Part shown: positions 45,330-54,431 of the stretch, in pieces
Layout: each line of letters begins with the position of its first letter
Position numbering within the stretch: the first letter of the stretch is position 1
Notes under the pieces: model-generated
Databases searched by the model: none
What the model was told of the DNA's origin: nothing
What the model saw: the letters and a program-made list of their open reading frames with translations, nothing else
Assembly: GCF_000719515.1 (NCBI RefSeq)
Contig: NZ_JOGR01000006.1
Location: 124,001-188,000, forward strand
Source of the DNA: Glycomyces sp. NRRL B-16210
GTDB lineage: Bacteria > Actinomycetota > Actinomycetes > Mycobacteriales > Micromonosporaceae
Direction: 5' to 3'
DNA length: 64,000 nt
Made by a program: the position numbers and the translations under genes

Positions 45330-46157
45330 ATGGTCATGGGCCCAACCCACGCCATGTCCGGTGCCGCCCTGTGGTTGGCGGGCTCGGCCGTCGCCGACAT
45401 CGCCTTCGGCATCGACCAGTCCTCCGCCGAACTCGTCGTCGGCACCATCGCCTGCGCCGGCGCCTCGCTGTACCCCGACATCGACTGCGCCGGCAAGGTC
45501 ACCGAGAACAAGGGCGGGTCCACAGTGGCCCGCTCGTTCGGTGTCGCCTCCCTGATGGTCGCCGAGGTGGTCGAGCGGCTGTGCTACTGGTTCTACCTCA
45601 TCACCAAGTCTAAAAAGGACAAGAAGCGGAAGAACGGGCACCGCCTGTTCACCCACACCCTCCTCCACGCCGCCATCATCGGCACCGGCACCGGCCTTCT
45701 GTGCGCCAGGTTCGGCAAGCCCGCGGTCATCGCGATCCTCTTCGTCCTCACCGGTCTGGCGGTACGCGGACTCCTCGCCGAAGCGGTCGCCAAGAAGGGC
45801 TGGATGGTCACCACCGCCATCGCCCTGGCCGCCTCCTACGGCATGTACCGGCTCCTCCCAGAGGGCCGCGACTACTGGATCCTCGGCCTGGCCATGGGCA
45901 TCGGCTGCTTCATCCACATCCTCGGCGACATGATCACCAAGATGGGCTCGCCGATGCTGTTCCCCATCCCGATCAAGCAGAAGCGCTGGCACGACATCGG
46001 CCTGCCCAAGAACATCGCCCTGCGCGCGGGCGGCAAGGAGGAGAACCGCATCCTCCTGCCGATCCTCACCGTCCTCGTCGTCGTCGGCATGTTCTACAAC
46101 CTGCCCGAGGTCCAGGAGTTCCTCTTCGACCGCGGCGGGCAGGGCGCCGCGCAGTAA
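45330..46157 (+). CDS. YdjM-like membrane-bound metal-dependent hydrolase
   Basis: 275 residues with about six hydrophobic segments. It has the YdjM/DUF457 pattern: THAMSGAALWLAG at the start, LYPDIDCAGK (DxD), RLFTHTLLHA (HTxxH) and FIHILGDMITKMG (HxxxD), polar residues that would bind metal at the membrane face. E. coli YdjM is SOS-induced; the substrate of the family is unknown. A cluster of lysines (KSKKDKKRK) forms a cytoplasmic loop. AAGGAG lies 10 nt before the ATG. mfd follows 189 nt downstream in the same direction. Confidence 0.88.
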   Translation: MVMGPTHAMSGAALWLAGSAVADIAFGIDQSSAELVVGTIACAGASLYPDIDCAGKVTENKGGSTVARSFGVASLMVAEVVERLCYWFYLITKSKKDKKRKNGHRLFTHTLLHAAIIGTGTGLLCARFGKPAVIAILFVLTGLAVRGLLAEAVAKKGWMVTTAIALAASYGMYRLLPEGRDYWILGLAMGIGCFIHILGDMITKMGSPMLFPIPIKQKRWHDIGLPKNIALRAGGKEENRILLPILTVLVVVGMFYNLPEVQEFLFDRGGQGAAQ

Positions 46158-46346
46158 CCGCCGATCGTCGGGAGCGGTCCGCCGCCCCGCGCGAGGTAGA
46201 CTCGACCGGTCGCCGGAACAGGCCCCTCCGAAATTCTTGGCTCTCTCCCAGAGCGCCATGGTGCCTGTCTCCGGTCGATCGTCGTGCTCGACGCACGGTC
46301 TTGAACGAATTCCAGCCGTGACCGCAACACCGCGCAGGGAGCCCGC

Positions 46347-49300
46347 ATGTCCGAAGGCCGAACCGCACCCAAGCTCGCGAGCCTCCTCCAGGCCGCAGCC
46401 GCCTCGCCCAAGCTCGCCCGCGTCGCCGAGCTGGCAGCCTCCGCCGACCGCCCGGTGGACCTCGTCGCCGTGCCCGGCGCGCGCCCGCTCGCGCTCGCCC
46501 AGGCCGCGAAGCACAGCCCCGGCCCCGTGCTCGCGATCACCGCGACCTCCCGCGAGGCCGAGGAGCTCGCCGAGTCGCTCGCCTCCTTCATCGCCGAGGA
46601 CGAGATCGCGCTGTACCCGGCCTGGGAGACCCTCCCGCACGAGCGCCTCTCGCCGCGCTCGGACACCGTCGGCGCCCGCCTCGAACTGCTCCACCGCCTC
46701 CACGCCGGCGACGTGCCGCGCGTCATCGTCACGCCCGTCCGCGGCGCCCTCCAGCCCCAACTCAAGGGCCTCGGCTCCCTCGAACCGGTGCACCTGCGCC
46801 GCGGCGATGAGACCGATCTCACCGAACTCGCCGCGCACCTGGTCGACCTCGCCTACGAACGCGTCGACCTCGTGGAGAAGCGCGGCGAGTTCGCCGTGCG
46901 CGGCGGCATCCTCGACGTCTTCCCGCCGACCGCCCAGCACCCGGTGCGCCTGGAGTTCTTCGGCGACGAGGTCGACTCCATCCGCGAGTTCTCCGTCGCC
47001 GACCAGCGCTCGCTCGACCCGGCCCCCGAACTGCGCGCCGTCGCCTGCCGCGAACTGCTCCTCACCGAGGAGGTCCAGGACCGCGCCGCCGCCCTCGGCG
47101 AGACCTACCCGGGCCTGGCCGAGATGTGCGCCAAACTTTCCCAAGGCATCCCGGTCGAGGGCATGGAGTCCCTGCTCCCGGCTCTCGCCGGACCCGACCA
47201 GCTCGAACTGTTCCAGCAGGTCTTGCCGCGCGGGACCCTCGTCGTCGCGATCGAGCCCGAGCGCATCCGCACCCGCGCCCTCGACCTCGTGGCCACCTCG
47301 AACGAGTTCCTCGACGCCTCCTGGGCCGCCGCCGCGGCCGGCGGCGACGCCCCCGTCGACCTCGGGGCGGGCACCTTCCACGACCTCGCCGAGGCCCGCA
47401 CCGCCGCCCTCGCCGGCGGCCAGCGCTGGTGGACGATCTCGCCGTTCGCGGCCGTCCCCGAAGAGGCCGAACTCGACGCGGCCGCCGCCGAACTCGCGGC
47501 CATCACCGGCGAGCCGCTCCATTACGGCGGCGTGCACGACGACGCGGTCACCGTGGACCTCGGCATCGCCGAAACGCCCCGCTACCACGGCAACACCGAG
47601 CAGCTCGTGGCCGACATGCAGGGCTGGACGCGCACTGGCCGCACGATCGCGGTCGTCTACCCGGCCCTCGGCGGCGCCGAGCGGGCCGCCGCGCAACTGC
47701 GCGCCGAAGGCATCGGCGCACACCTGGAGGCCGCCCCCGAGGCGTTCCGCCCCGGCGAGGTGGTCGCCTGCACCGGCACGCTCGCGCTCGGTTTCGCCGA
47801 CGAGGCTTCGGGACTCGTGGTCGTCACCGCCGCCGACATCGCCGGCGGGAAGGCCCTCGCCGCCCAGAAGCCCCGTAAAGGCAAGGCCGCCAAGCGCAGG
47901 GGCGCGGTCAACCCGCTCGAACTCTCACCCGGCGACTTCGTGGTCCACGACGCGCACGGCGTCGGCAAGTACGTCGAGATGGTCCGGCGCACCATCGCCG
48001 GGGCCGACCGCGAATACCTCGTCATCGAGTACGCCCCTTCGAAACGCGGTCAGGGCCCGGACGTGCTGTTCATGCCGACCGACGCGCTCGACCAGATCAC
48101 CCGCTACGTCGGCGGCGAGCAGCCGACCGTCCACAAGCTCGGCGGGACCGACTGGCAGAAGACCAAGCGCCGCGCCCGCAAGGCCGTGCGCGAGATCGCC
48201 GCCGAACTCATCCAGCTTTACGCGGCTCGCCAAGCGGCCGAAGGGCACGCGTTCGGCGCGGACACGCCCTGGCAGCGTGAACTCGAGGACGCCTTCCCCT
48301 ACATCGAGACGCCCGACCAGATGTCGGCGATCATCGACACGAAGTCCGATATGGAGGCGCGGGTCCCGATGGACCGGCTCGTCATGGGCGATGTCGGCTA
48401 CGGCAAGACCGAGGTCGCCGTCCGGGCGGCGTTCAAGGCCGTGCAGGACGGCAAGCAGGTCGCCGTCCTCGTGCCGACCACGCTGCTGGCGAGCCAGCAT
48501 TACGGCACCTTCGTCGAGCGCATGGGCCAGTTCCCCGTGCAGATCAAGCAGCTCTCGCGGTTCCAGACCACGCGCGAGGCCGCCGAGATCCAGCGCGGCA
48601 TCGCCGCGGGCGAGGTCGACATTCTCGTCGGCACCCACCGCCTCCTCCAGGCCGAGACGCGGTTCAAGGACCTCGGTCTCATCATTGTGGACGAAGAGCA
48701 GCGTTTCGGCGTGGAGCACAAGGAGAAGCTCAAGGCCCTGCGCACGGCCGTGGACGTGCTCACCATGTCCGCCACGCCGATCCCGCGCACCCTGGAGATG
48801 GCGGTGACCGGCATCCGCGAGATGTCCACCATCGCCACCCCGCCCGAGGAGCGCCACCCGGTGCTCACCTATGTGGGCGCTTGGGAGGCCAAGCAGGTCG
48901 CCGCGACGATCCGCCGTGAACTGCTGCGCGACGGACAGGTCTTCTACCTGCACAACCGGGTCGAGTCGATCGACCGGGCCGCGACGCGCCTGCGCGAGCT
49001 CGTGCCCGAGGCCCGCGTGGCGGTCGCCCACGGCAAGATGGGCGAGTCCGAGCTGGAGAAGATCATGCAGGGCTTCTGGGAGGGCGAGTTCGACGTGCTC
49101 GTCTCGACCACCATCATCGAGTCCGGCATCGACATCCCGAACGCGAACACGCTCATCGTCGAGCGCGCCGACCTCCTCGGCCTCTCGCAGCTGCACCAGA
49201 TCCGCGGCCGCGTCGGGCGCAGCCGCGAGCGGGCGTACGCGTACTTCCTGTACCCGCCGGAGCAGCCGTTGTCCGAGACCGCGCATGAGCGCCTCGCGAC

Positions 49301-49955
49301 GATCGCGCAGCACTCCGAGCTCGGCGCGGGCATGTACGTGGCCATGAAGGACTTGGAGATCCGCGGGGCGGGGAACCTGTTGGGGGCCGAGCAGTCCGGG
49401 CACATCGCCGACGTGGGCTTCGACCTGTACCTGCGGATGGTGGGGGAGGCGGTGACCTCGTTCAAGGGCGGCGGCGAGGAGCCGCCCGCTCCGGTCAAAG
49501 TGGAGCTTCCGCTGGACGCGAACATTCCGTTCGACTACATCGAGGTCGAGCGGTTGCGGCTGGAGATGTACCGCAAGGTCTCCGAGGTCCACTCCGACGC
49601 GGAGCTGGACGAGGTCCGCGAGGAGATGGAGGACCGCTACGGTCCTGCGCCGGACCAGGTTCAGACCCTGTTCCACCTGGCGCGCTTCCGGCTGCTCGCC
49701 CGCGAGCACGGCCTGACCGATGTGGCCTTGCAGGGCAAGAACCTCAGATTCTCCACAGTGGAGCTTCCGGATTCGAAGCAGATGAGGCTGGGCCGTCACT
49801 ACCCGGACGCGCACTATAAGGCTGCTGCGGGCCTGATCAGCGTCCCGCGCCCGACCACGTCCAAGATCGGCGGCAAACCGGTGGACGGCCTCGCGCTGCT
49901 CCAGTGGTGCGCCGACCTCATCACCGACATTGTGCCCGAGGTCCAGAAGGTGTGA
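46347..49955 (+). CDS. mfd: Transcription-repair coupling factor
   Basis: 1202 residues with the full Mfd layout: UvrB-like N-terminal domains (1-480, LYPAWETLPHERLSP), the RNA polymerase-interaction domain (about 525-600, LSPGDFVVHDAHGVGKYV), a RecG-like translocase (Walker A GDVGYGKTE near 681, DEEQ near 782, IRGRVGRSRERAYAYFLY) and the C-terminal D7 domain. It displaces RNA polymerase stalled at DNA damage and recruits UvrA. AGGGAG precedes the start. Monocistronic, closed by a bidirectional hairpin. Confidence 0.97.
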   Translation: MSEGRTAPKLASLLQAAAASPKLARVAELAASADRPVDLVAVPGARPLALAQAAKHSPGPVLAITATSREAEELAESLASFIAEDEIALYPAWETLPHERLSPRSDTVGARLELLHRLHAGDVPRVIVTPVRGALQPQLKGLGSLEPVHLRRGDETDLTELAAHLVDLAYERVDLVEKRGEFAVRGGILDVFPPTAQHPVRLEFFGDEVDSIREFSVADQRSLDPAPELRAVACRELLLTEEVQDRAAALGETYPGLAEMCAKLSQGIPVEGMESLLPALAGPDQLELFQQVLPRGTLVVAIEPERIRTRALDLVATSNEFLDASWAAAAAGGDAPVDLGAGTFHDLAEARTAALAGGQRWWTISPFAAVPEEAELDAAAAELAAITGEPLHYGGVHDDAVTVDLGIAETPRYHGNTEQLVADMQGWTRTGRTIAVVYPALGGAERAAAQLRAEGIGAHLEAAPEAFRPGEVVACTGTLALGFADEASGLVVVTAADIAGGKALAAQKPRKGKAAKRRGAVNPLELSPGDFVVHDAHGVGKYVEMVRRTIAGADREYLVIEYAPSKRGQGPDVLFMPTDALDQITRYVGGEQPTVHKLGGTDWQKTKRRARKAVREIAAELIQLYAARQAAEGHAFGADTPWQRELEDAFPYIETPDQMSAIIDTKSDMEARVPMDRLVMGDVGYGKTEVAVRAAFKAVQDGKQVAVLVPTTLLASQHYGTFVERMGQFPVQIKQLSRFQTTREAAEIQRGIAAGEVDILVGTHRLLQAETRFKDLGLIIVDEEQRFGVEHKEKLKALRTAVDVLTMSATPIPRTLEMAVTGIREMSTIATPPEERHPVLTYVGAWEAKQVAATIRRELLRDGQVFYLHNRVESIDRAATRLRELVPEARVAVAHGKMGESELEKIMQGFWEGEFDVLVSTTIIESGIDIPNANTLIVERADLLGLSQLHQIRGRVGRSRERAYAYFLYPPEQPLSETAHERLATIAQHSELGAGMYVAMKDLEIRGAGNLLGAEQSGHIADVGFDLYLRMVGEAVTSFKGGGEEPPAPVKVELPLDANIPFDYIEVERLRLEMYRKVSEVHSDAELDEVREEMEDRYGPAPDQVQTLFHLARFRLLAREHGLTDVALQGKNLRFSTVELPDSKQMRLGRHYPDAHYKAAAGLISVPRPTTSKIGGKPVDGLALLQWCADLITDIVPEVQKV

Positions 49956-50082
49956 TGCGGGGATCCCGCAAGGAGACCCGTGTAGGGGACTCGAGACAGC
50001 CGGGCCGAAGCTCGGGGTCCAGGGTGCGGAAGGCGTGAAGGCGGGCAGCCCGTTGGGCTGACCCGCTCACGAGAACTTGAGA

Positions 50083-50109
50083 GCCGGGCCCCGATATCCG
50101 GGGCCCGGC
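50083..50109. terminator. Bidirectional terminator hairpin between mfd and the esterase gene
   Basis: 11-bp perfect stem GCCGGGCCCCG / CGGGGCCCGGC with ATATC loop. Confidence 0.75.
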
Positions 50110-50115
50110 CGCCTT

Positions 50116-51681
50116 TCACTTGTAGCGCTTCCAGAAGCCGCAGTGGTGCCCCTCGGCCACATCCACCATCTCGACCGCCCCGACCGCGAGCGACAGTCCC
50201 TCGCCATGCCGGTACGGACTCCAGTCGCCGCCCGGGTCTCCGGTGGCCGCGAATGCCGTCCAATGGTCGATCATCGTGTCCGCCAACACCTTCTGGTCCC
50301 CGGTGGGCGGCACCGGCTCGTTGTATCCGTTGTCGAACTCGAACAGGTAGTCGAGGTCCACGCTGTGGCGCGCGCCCATCGGGAAGTCGCCGATCACCTG
50401 CGGTGAGGGCTCGGCGAACTCGTAGGCGTACACCGGCGCGCCCCGCCGAGCCGCGTCGAGCGCGGGCAACTGCGAGCAGATCCCGATCATGCCGCCGTAG
50501 TCGGTCAGCAGCGTCGCCAAAGCGATGCTCGGCGACTCGAAGTCCTCCGCCGGGTACCGGTCGACGATCGCCTCGGACGCCTTGCCGCCGAACAGGTCAG
50601 CGACGGCTCCGGCGTAGCCCTCGGCGGTCACCGGCGCCCCTGCGCCGTCGAAGTCGCGGAAGACGAACGAGCGCATCTCGTCGCTCGTACCGCCGTGCAC
50701 CAGCGGCACTTCGGCCGCCAAGCCCAGGCGCATCGCCGTGAGCGGTTGCAGCGGCAGCGCTTCGGTCCCGGCGACCGGCGACCACGGCAGCTCGGCCACG
50801 CGCCGCACCACCGCGGGCCCGTCGAGTCCGAGCGCCACCAGGTCGGCCAAATCCGCCTCCCGCAGGCACTCCTGAACATCCCCGTCCGCGCATCCGACCG
50901 CGGCGGCGTGCTCGACGCCGCGGCGCTCGGCCTCAGCCAGGGTGACCGTGGCGTTGCCGCACGGAGCGCTCTGCACGATCGCCTTGTGGAACAGGCCCTT
51001 CGCACCCGGAGCGGCGAGCTGCGCGCAAGCGGTGCGAGCGCCCGCGGACTGCCCCCAGAGGGTCACGTTGCCCGGGTCGCCGCCGAACGCGTCGATGTTG
51101 TCGCCGACCCACCGGAGCGCGGCCTGCTGGTCGGCGAGGCCGAAGTTCCCCGCATACGGGTCGGTCAGGTCGGGGTGGGCGAGGAAGCCGAGCGCGCCGA
51201 GCCGGTAGTTGACCGTCACGACAACAACGCCGGAGCGCTCCACGATCCGAGTCGGGTCGTGAGCGGCGCCCTCGCCGGAGTTGAGGCCGCCGCCGTGGAA
51301 GAACACCATGACCGGCGCGGGCCCGGTGGTCGCGATCGGAGCGTGGACGTTGAGGAACAGGCAGTCCTCGCTGCCGTACACGGGTGCGTCGGGATTCTCG
51401 CGCGGCTGCGCGCAGGCCGCGCCCGGCTCGACGGCCTCGCGCACCCCGTCCCATGGCTCGGCCGGTGCCGTTGCGGCCCAACGGAGGTCGCCCGTGGGCG
51501 GGGCGGCGTAGGGCACGCCGAGGAACGCGCGGGTGCCGTCCCCGACCGTGCCGTGGAGCCGACCGTCGTCGATTTCGACGAATGCGGGATCCTGCGCGTA
51601 CGACGGGCTGCCGGCCGCGACGAGCGCGACTGCGGCGGCCAGTGCCGCGGTGAGGATCTTGATGGTGAGTGATCTGGTCAT
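50116..51681 (-). CDS. Secreted type-B carboxylesterase
   Basis: 521 residues from the ATG at 51681. Signal peptide (hydrophobic 8-24, SPSYAQ cleavage near 29), then an alpha/beta-hydrolase of the carboxylesterase-B group: GVPYAAPPTGDLRW, SEDCLFLNV, oxyanion loop FFHGGG (128-132) and the nucleophile Ser212 in LWGQSAG. The His probably lies in GARHSVDLDYLF. It should hydrolyse extracellular esters of unknown identity (p-nitrobenzyl-esterase-like). An earlier in-frame ATG exists, but the later start gives a normal signal peptide. It lies 90 nt downstream of the SDR gene, same strand. Confidence 0.92.
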   Translation of the reverse strand: MTRSLTIKILTAALAAAVALVAAGSPSYAQDPAFVEIDDGRLHGTVGDGTRAFLGVPYAAPPTGDLRWAATAPAEPWDGVREAVEPGAACAQPRENPDAPVYGSEDCLFLNVHAPIATTGPAPVMVFFHGGGLNSGEGAAHDPTRIVERSGVVVVTVNYRLGALGFLAHPDLTDPYAGNFGLADQQAALRWVGDNIDAFGGDPGNVTLWGQSAGARTACAQLAAPGAKGLFHKAIVQSAPCGNATVTLAEAERRGVEHAAAVGCADGDVQECLREADLADLVALGLDGPAVVRRVAELPWSPVAGTEALPLQPLTAMRLGLAAEVPLVHGGTSDEMRSFVFRDFDGAGAPVTAEGYAGAVADLFGGKASEAIVDRYPAEDFESPSIALATLLTDYGGMIGICSQLPALDAARRGAPVYAYEFAEPSPQVIGDFPMGARHSVDLDYLFEFDNGYNEPVPPTGDQKVLADTMIDHWTAFAATGDPGGDWSPYRHGEGLSLAVGAVEMVDVAEGHHCGFWKRYK

Positions 51682-51771
51682 GCGGTCCACATTCGTTGCA
51701 GCGGGCCGAATCGCGCATCCGCGCACGACCGTATTCGACCTACGCCGCAGGCCGTATCCCGCGAGAGGCGC

Positions 51772-52488
51772 TCAGGCCTGCTCGAAGTAGAACGACTTGA
51801 TGAAGCAGTCGCGGGGCTGACCGATCGCGAACAGCACGCAGTCCACAAGTGAGCGCGCGCTCAGGGCCTCGCCGTGTGGCGCGTCCCATTCGGGGGAGAG
51901 CGGGTCCGGGTTGTCGAAGTCGGGCGGGTAGAGCGAGATGACACGAACACCCTTGGGCCGCAGTCGCTTCGAGAGCACCTCGGTGAACCCGGCCTGAGCG
52001 CTTTTGGCGGCGTAGAACGCCTCGTGCGCCGCCGACCGGTGGTTCCCGTACTCGCCGCACCCGGACACCATGGTCACGATGTCGGGCCGGTCGGAGGCGA
52101 GGAGCAGGGGCAGGAAGCGCTTGGTGGTGAGCACGGTCCCGGCCGCACCGGCGGCGATCACGGCGGCGATGTCCTCGTCGTCGGCTTCGAGGAAGCCCCC
52201 GGCGTCGAGGTAGGGCGCGCCGTTGTTGACGAGCAGGTCGATCCGGTCGGTGACCTCGGCGGCGGCTTCGGCGAATTCCCGGATGGAGTCGGGATCACCC
52301 AGGTCGCATTCGAACGCGTGCGCCCGGCCGCCGACGTGACGGACCTCTTCGGCGACCCGCTCGGCCGCGGCGAACTCGCGCGCCGAGAGGAACACCTCGG
52401 CGCCTTCGCGGGCGAGCGAGATCGAAAGACTCCGCCCGAACCCGCGCCCCGCGCCGGTGATGACGGCGCGATACCCGTGCAACCGCAT
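51772..52488 (-). CDS. Short-chain dehydrogenase/reductase
   Basis: 238 residues: VITGAGRGFGRSLSISLA (cofactor loop), FECDLGDPDS, LLVNNGAPYL (NNAG variant), MVSGCGEYGN and FYAAKSAQ with the catalytic Tyr and Lys; the usual Ser lies in MVSG. ISLYPPDFDN replaces the common PG motif. An excellent AAGGAGG precedes the ATG at 52488, which decides against the longer upstream frame. Substrate unknown. The esterase gene follows on the same strand. Confidence 0.9.
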   Translation of the reverse strand: MRLHGYRAVITGAGRGFGRSLSISLAREGAEVFLSAREFAAAERVAEEVRHVGGRAHAFECDLGDPDSIREFAEAAAEVTDRIDLLVNNGAPYLDAGGFLEADDEDIAAVIAAGAAGTVLTTKRFLPLLLASDRPDIVTMVSGCGEYGNHRSAAHEAFYAAKSAQAGFTEVLSKRLRPKGVRVISLYPPDFDNPDPLSPEWDAPHGEALSARSLVDCVLFAIGQPRDCFIKSFYFEQA

Positions 52489-52614
52489 GGCGCCCTCCTT
52501 CCGTGGACCTCCAGCGTCCCACCACGCCGCCCGCGACGCCATGCCTTCGGCCTGTTGATCGGCGGGGGAGGGCGGAGTACGCGATCGCGGCCCCTGCCGA
52601 GCCCGTACCGCGTT

Positions 52615-52626
52615 TACGCTGAGCCG
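52615..52626 (+). promoter_or_regulatory. Leaderless -10 element of the small membrane protein gene
   Basis: TACGCT (52615-52620), GAGCCG, then ATG at 52627. Confidence 0.5.
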
Positions 52627-52887
52627 ATGAGTGAATTCGACAATGAGATCGAACGTGCGGTCAACCGGGCCGGAAAGGCCGCCGGGGCGCTGACCATCGT
52701 GTCGGTCCTGATGCTGGTCTCCGGCATCGTGAGCGCATTCGCCGTAGGGGTCGGCCTGCTTTTCGGCGCGTTGGTCGCCGCAGCGCTGATCTACGGATTC
52801 GCGGTGCTCATCAACCTGCAAGCGATGCACCTGCTGGAGACCTGGCGGCAGGGACGCCGATCGGAAGGCGCCGGATCCGACCGGTGA
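52627..52887 (+). CDS. Small two-TM membrane protein of unknown function
   Basis: 86 residues. A short charged start (MSEFDNEIERAVNRAGKAAG) is followed by two hydrophobic helices, LTIVSVLMLVSGIVSAFAVG and LLFGALVAAALIYGFAVLIN, and a basic/polar tail. No family recognised. The ATG is supported by TACGCT 6 nt upstream; longer versions would read through antisense SDR sequence. The gene is divergent from the SDR gene and 67 nt before the phosphotransferase gene. Confidence 0.75.
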   Translation: MSEFDNEIERAVNRAGKAAGALTIVSVLMLVSGIVSAFAVGVGLLFGALVAAALIYGFAVLINLQAMHLLETWRQGRRSEGAGSDR

Positions 52888-52942
52888 TGCACGCGCGGTC
52901 GCGGGTCCGCTAAACCGCTGGACCGGCGCACGGACGACTTTC

Positions 52943-52954
52943 TACGATCGGCGC
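52943..52954 (+). promoter_or_regulatory. Leaderless -10 element of the phosphotransferase gene
   Basis: TACGAT (52943-52948), CGGCGC, then ATG at 52955. Confidence 0.55.
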
Positions 52955-53878
52955 ATGACCCTGCTCCCGCTTTCAGAGACCGACGAGCAGTGCGAGCGCA
53001 TCACCGACGAGCTTCTTCGGCCGGGGGTGCGGGCGCTGTGCGCGAAACTGGGCCTCGCGACCGAGCGGATCGCGAAGTTCCCCGAAGGATCGCTGCCGGT
53101 CTACGACATCGACGGCGCTCACGTACTGAAGCTCTACCCCGCCGCCGACCTGGCCGACCTCGCCACCGAGGAACCGGTGATGCGCGCTCTCGAAGGAAGC
53201 CTCCCGGTGCCCACCCCGACCGTGGTGGCGACGGGCCGCTTCGACGGCTGGGGCTACCTCCTGATGACCCGCCTGCCCGGCCAGGACCTCAAAGCGATCT
53301 GGCCGAGCCTCGACCACGACACCAAGCGCCGCCTCGCAAGGGCCGCAGGCGAAGCCCTCGCCGAGTTCCACACCGTTCCTCCACCGGAGATCGGCCCGGA
53401 GAGCTGGGACGCCTTTCTGGCGTCCCAGGTCGAGGCGGCCGCCGCCAAGCAGATCCACCGGAAGCTCGACCGGCTCTGGGTCGAGCAGATCCCCGGGTTC
53501 CTCGCCTCGGTCGAACTCCTGCCTGCCGCGAACGTCCTGCTGCACACCGAGTTCATGGACGTGCACCTCCTCGCCGACCATCGCGAGGGCCGCTACGAGC
53601 TGACCGGACTGTTCGACTTCGAGCCGGCGCTGCGCGGCCATCCCGAATACGACCTCGTCGCGCCCGGCGTTTTCATCGGCAGGGGCGACAGGGCCGTCTG
53701 GCGCGAGTTCGTGCTCGGGTACGGCTACGCGCCCGGAGACGGTCCCGATCTCGCCCGCAGGACCATGGCGTTCACGCTCCTGCACCGCTTTGCCAACCTG
53801 CCCTGGTACCTCCAGACGATCCCCGCCCCCGGGCTGCGGACCTTCGACGAGCTCGCCGACCACTGGTTCGGCATCTAG
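52955..53878 (+). CDS. Aminoglycoside-phosphotransferase-like (APH) family protein
   Basis: 307 residues of the APH/choline-kinase fold: FPEGSLPVYDIDGAHVLKLYP (nucleotide Lys), GYLLMTRLPGQDL, then the catalytic loop LLHTEFMDVHLL and LFDFEPALRGHPEYDL. The usual Brenner motif HGDLxxxN reads HTEFMDVH here, so the catalytic Asp is a Glu and the metal Asn is a His. I know similar HTE variants among actinobacterial APH-like proteins, so this is a subfamily trait; whether it still phosphorylates small molecules is open. Start supported by TACGAT 6 nt upstream. Confidence 0.85.
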   Translation: MTLLPLSETDEQCERITDELLRPGVRALCAKLGLATERIAKFPEGSLPVYDIDGAHVLKLYPAADLADLATEEPVMRALEGSLPVPTPTVVATGRFDGWGYLLMTRLPGQDLKAIWPSLDHDTKRRLARAAGEALAEFHTVPPPEIGPESWDAFLASQVEAAAAKQIHRKLDRLWVEQIPGFLASVELLPAANVLLHTEFMDVHLLADHREGRYELTGLFDFEPALRGHPEYDLVAPGVFIGRGDRAVWREFVLGYGYAPGDGPDLARRTMAFTLLHRFANLPWYLQTIPAPGLRTFDELADHWFGI

Positions 53879-53920
53879 CGGGAGTGCGCCGCGGCCCTTG
53901 CGGCCGATAGGGTCTGCCGC

Positions 53921-54216
53921 ATGACCGACCCTGCACGCCCGCCGCAGCACGTCCTCGACCGCTTCGCCGTCGCCTGCGCGTTCCCGAGGGCCGGGTGCTC
54001 ATCGTCAAGCCGAACTTCCGCGACTCATGGAAGTTGCGGGCGGCATGATCGACCGGGGCGAATCGGCGCACGAGGCCTGCGCGCGAGCGCGACCGCATCG
54101 CGTTGGCGATCGAGGCTCGCCGCTCTGGGCGGGCGGCCTACCAGCGGACTTGATCATCTTGATCGCCCAGCGGCCCAAGGCGAACCAGTTCTGTCGGCTA
54201 TCCGACAGACCGCGAT
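53921..54216 (+). pseudogene. Broken NUDIX hydrolase gene
   Basis: The start MTDPARPPQHVLDRFAVACAF resembles actinobacterial NUDIX proteins. The sequence then continues only by changing frames: EGRVLIVKPNFRDSWKL in one frame and GGMIDRGESAHEACARAR (the NUDIX box start) in another, after which similarity fades. At least two frameshifts are needed, and the rest of the box (REUxEExGU) is gone. Between 53879 and 54431 no intact gene is seen, so this is decaying DNA next to the toxin-antitoxin pair. Confidence 0.7.
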
Positions 54217-54274
54217 GTGGAAACGCCGACCGGTGCCGCGAGCGGGTAAGCTGCACTGATAAATGAAGTGACCG

Positions 54275-54284
54275 TGCATATGCA
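54275..54284. promoter_or_regulatory. Palindrome TGCATATGCA near a -10-like TATAAC
   Basis: A perfect 10-bp palindrome in AT-rich DNA, 9 bp before TATAAC at 54293-54298 and about 150 bp before the antitoxin gene. It may be the autoregulatory operator of the toxin-antitoxin unit. Confidence 0.35.
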
Positions 54285-54431
54285 TGTGCAATATAACGAA
54301 AAGATAACAGGGCTCACTTCCCAGTGGTCTTCCTGGTCGCCAAGGGCGCTTCGTGCCATCCTCGACGAGACTCGCACTGCACCTTCAAGAGTTGCAGCAT
54401 CGCCTCGCCGCATGAAAGCAGGTTGGCCACC

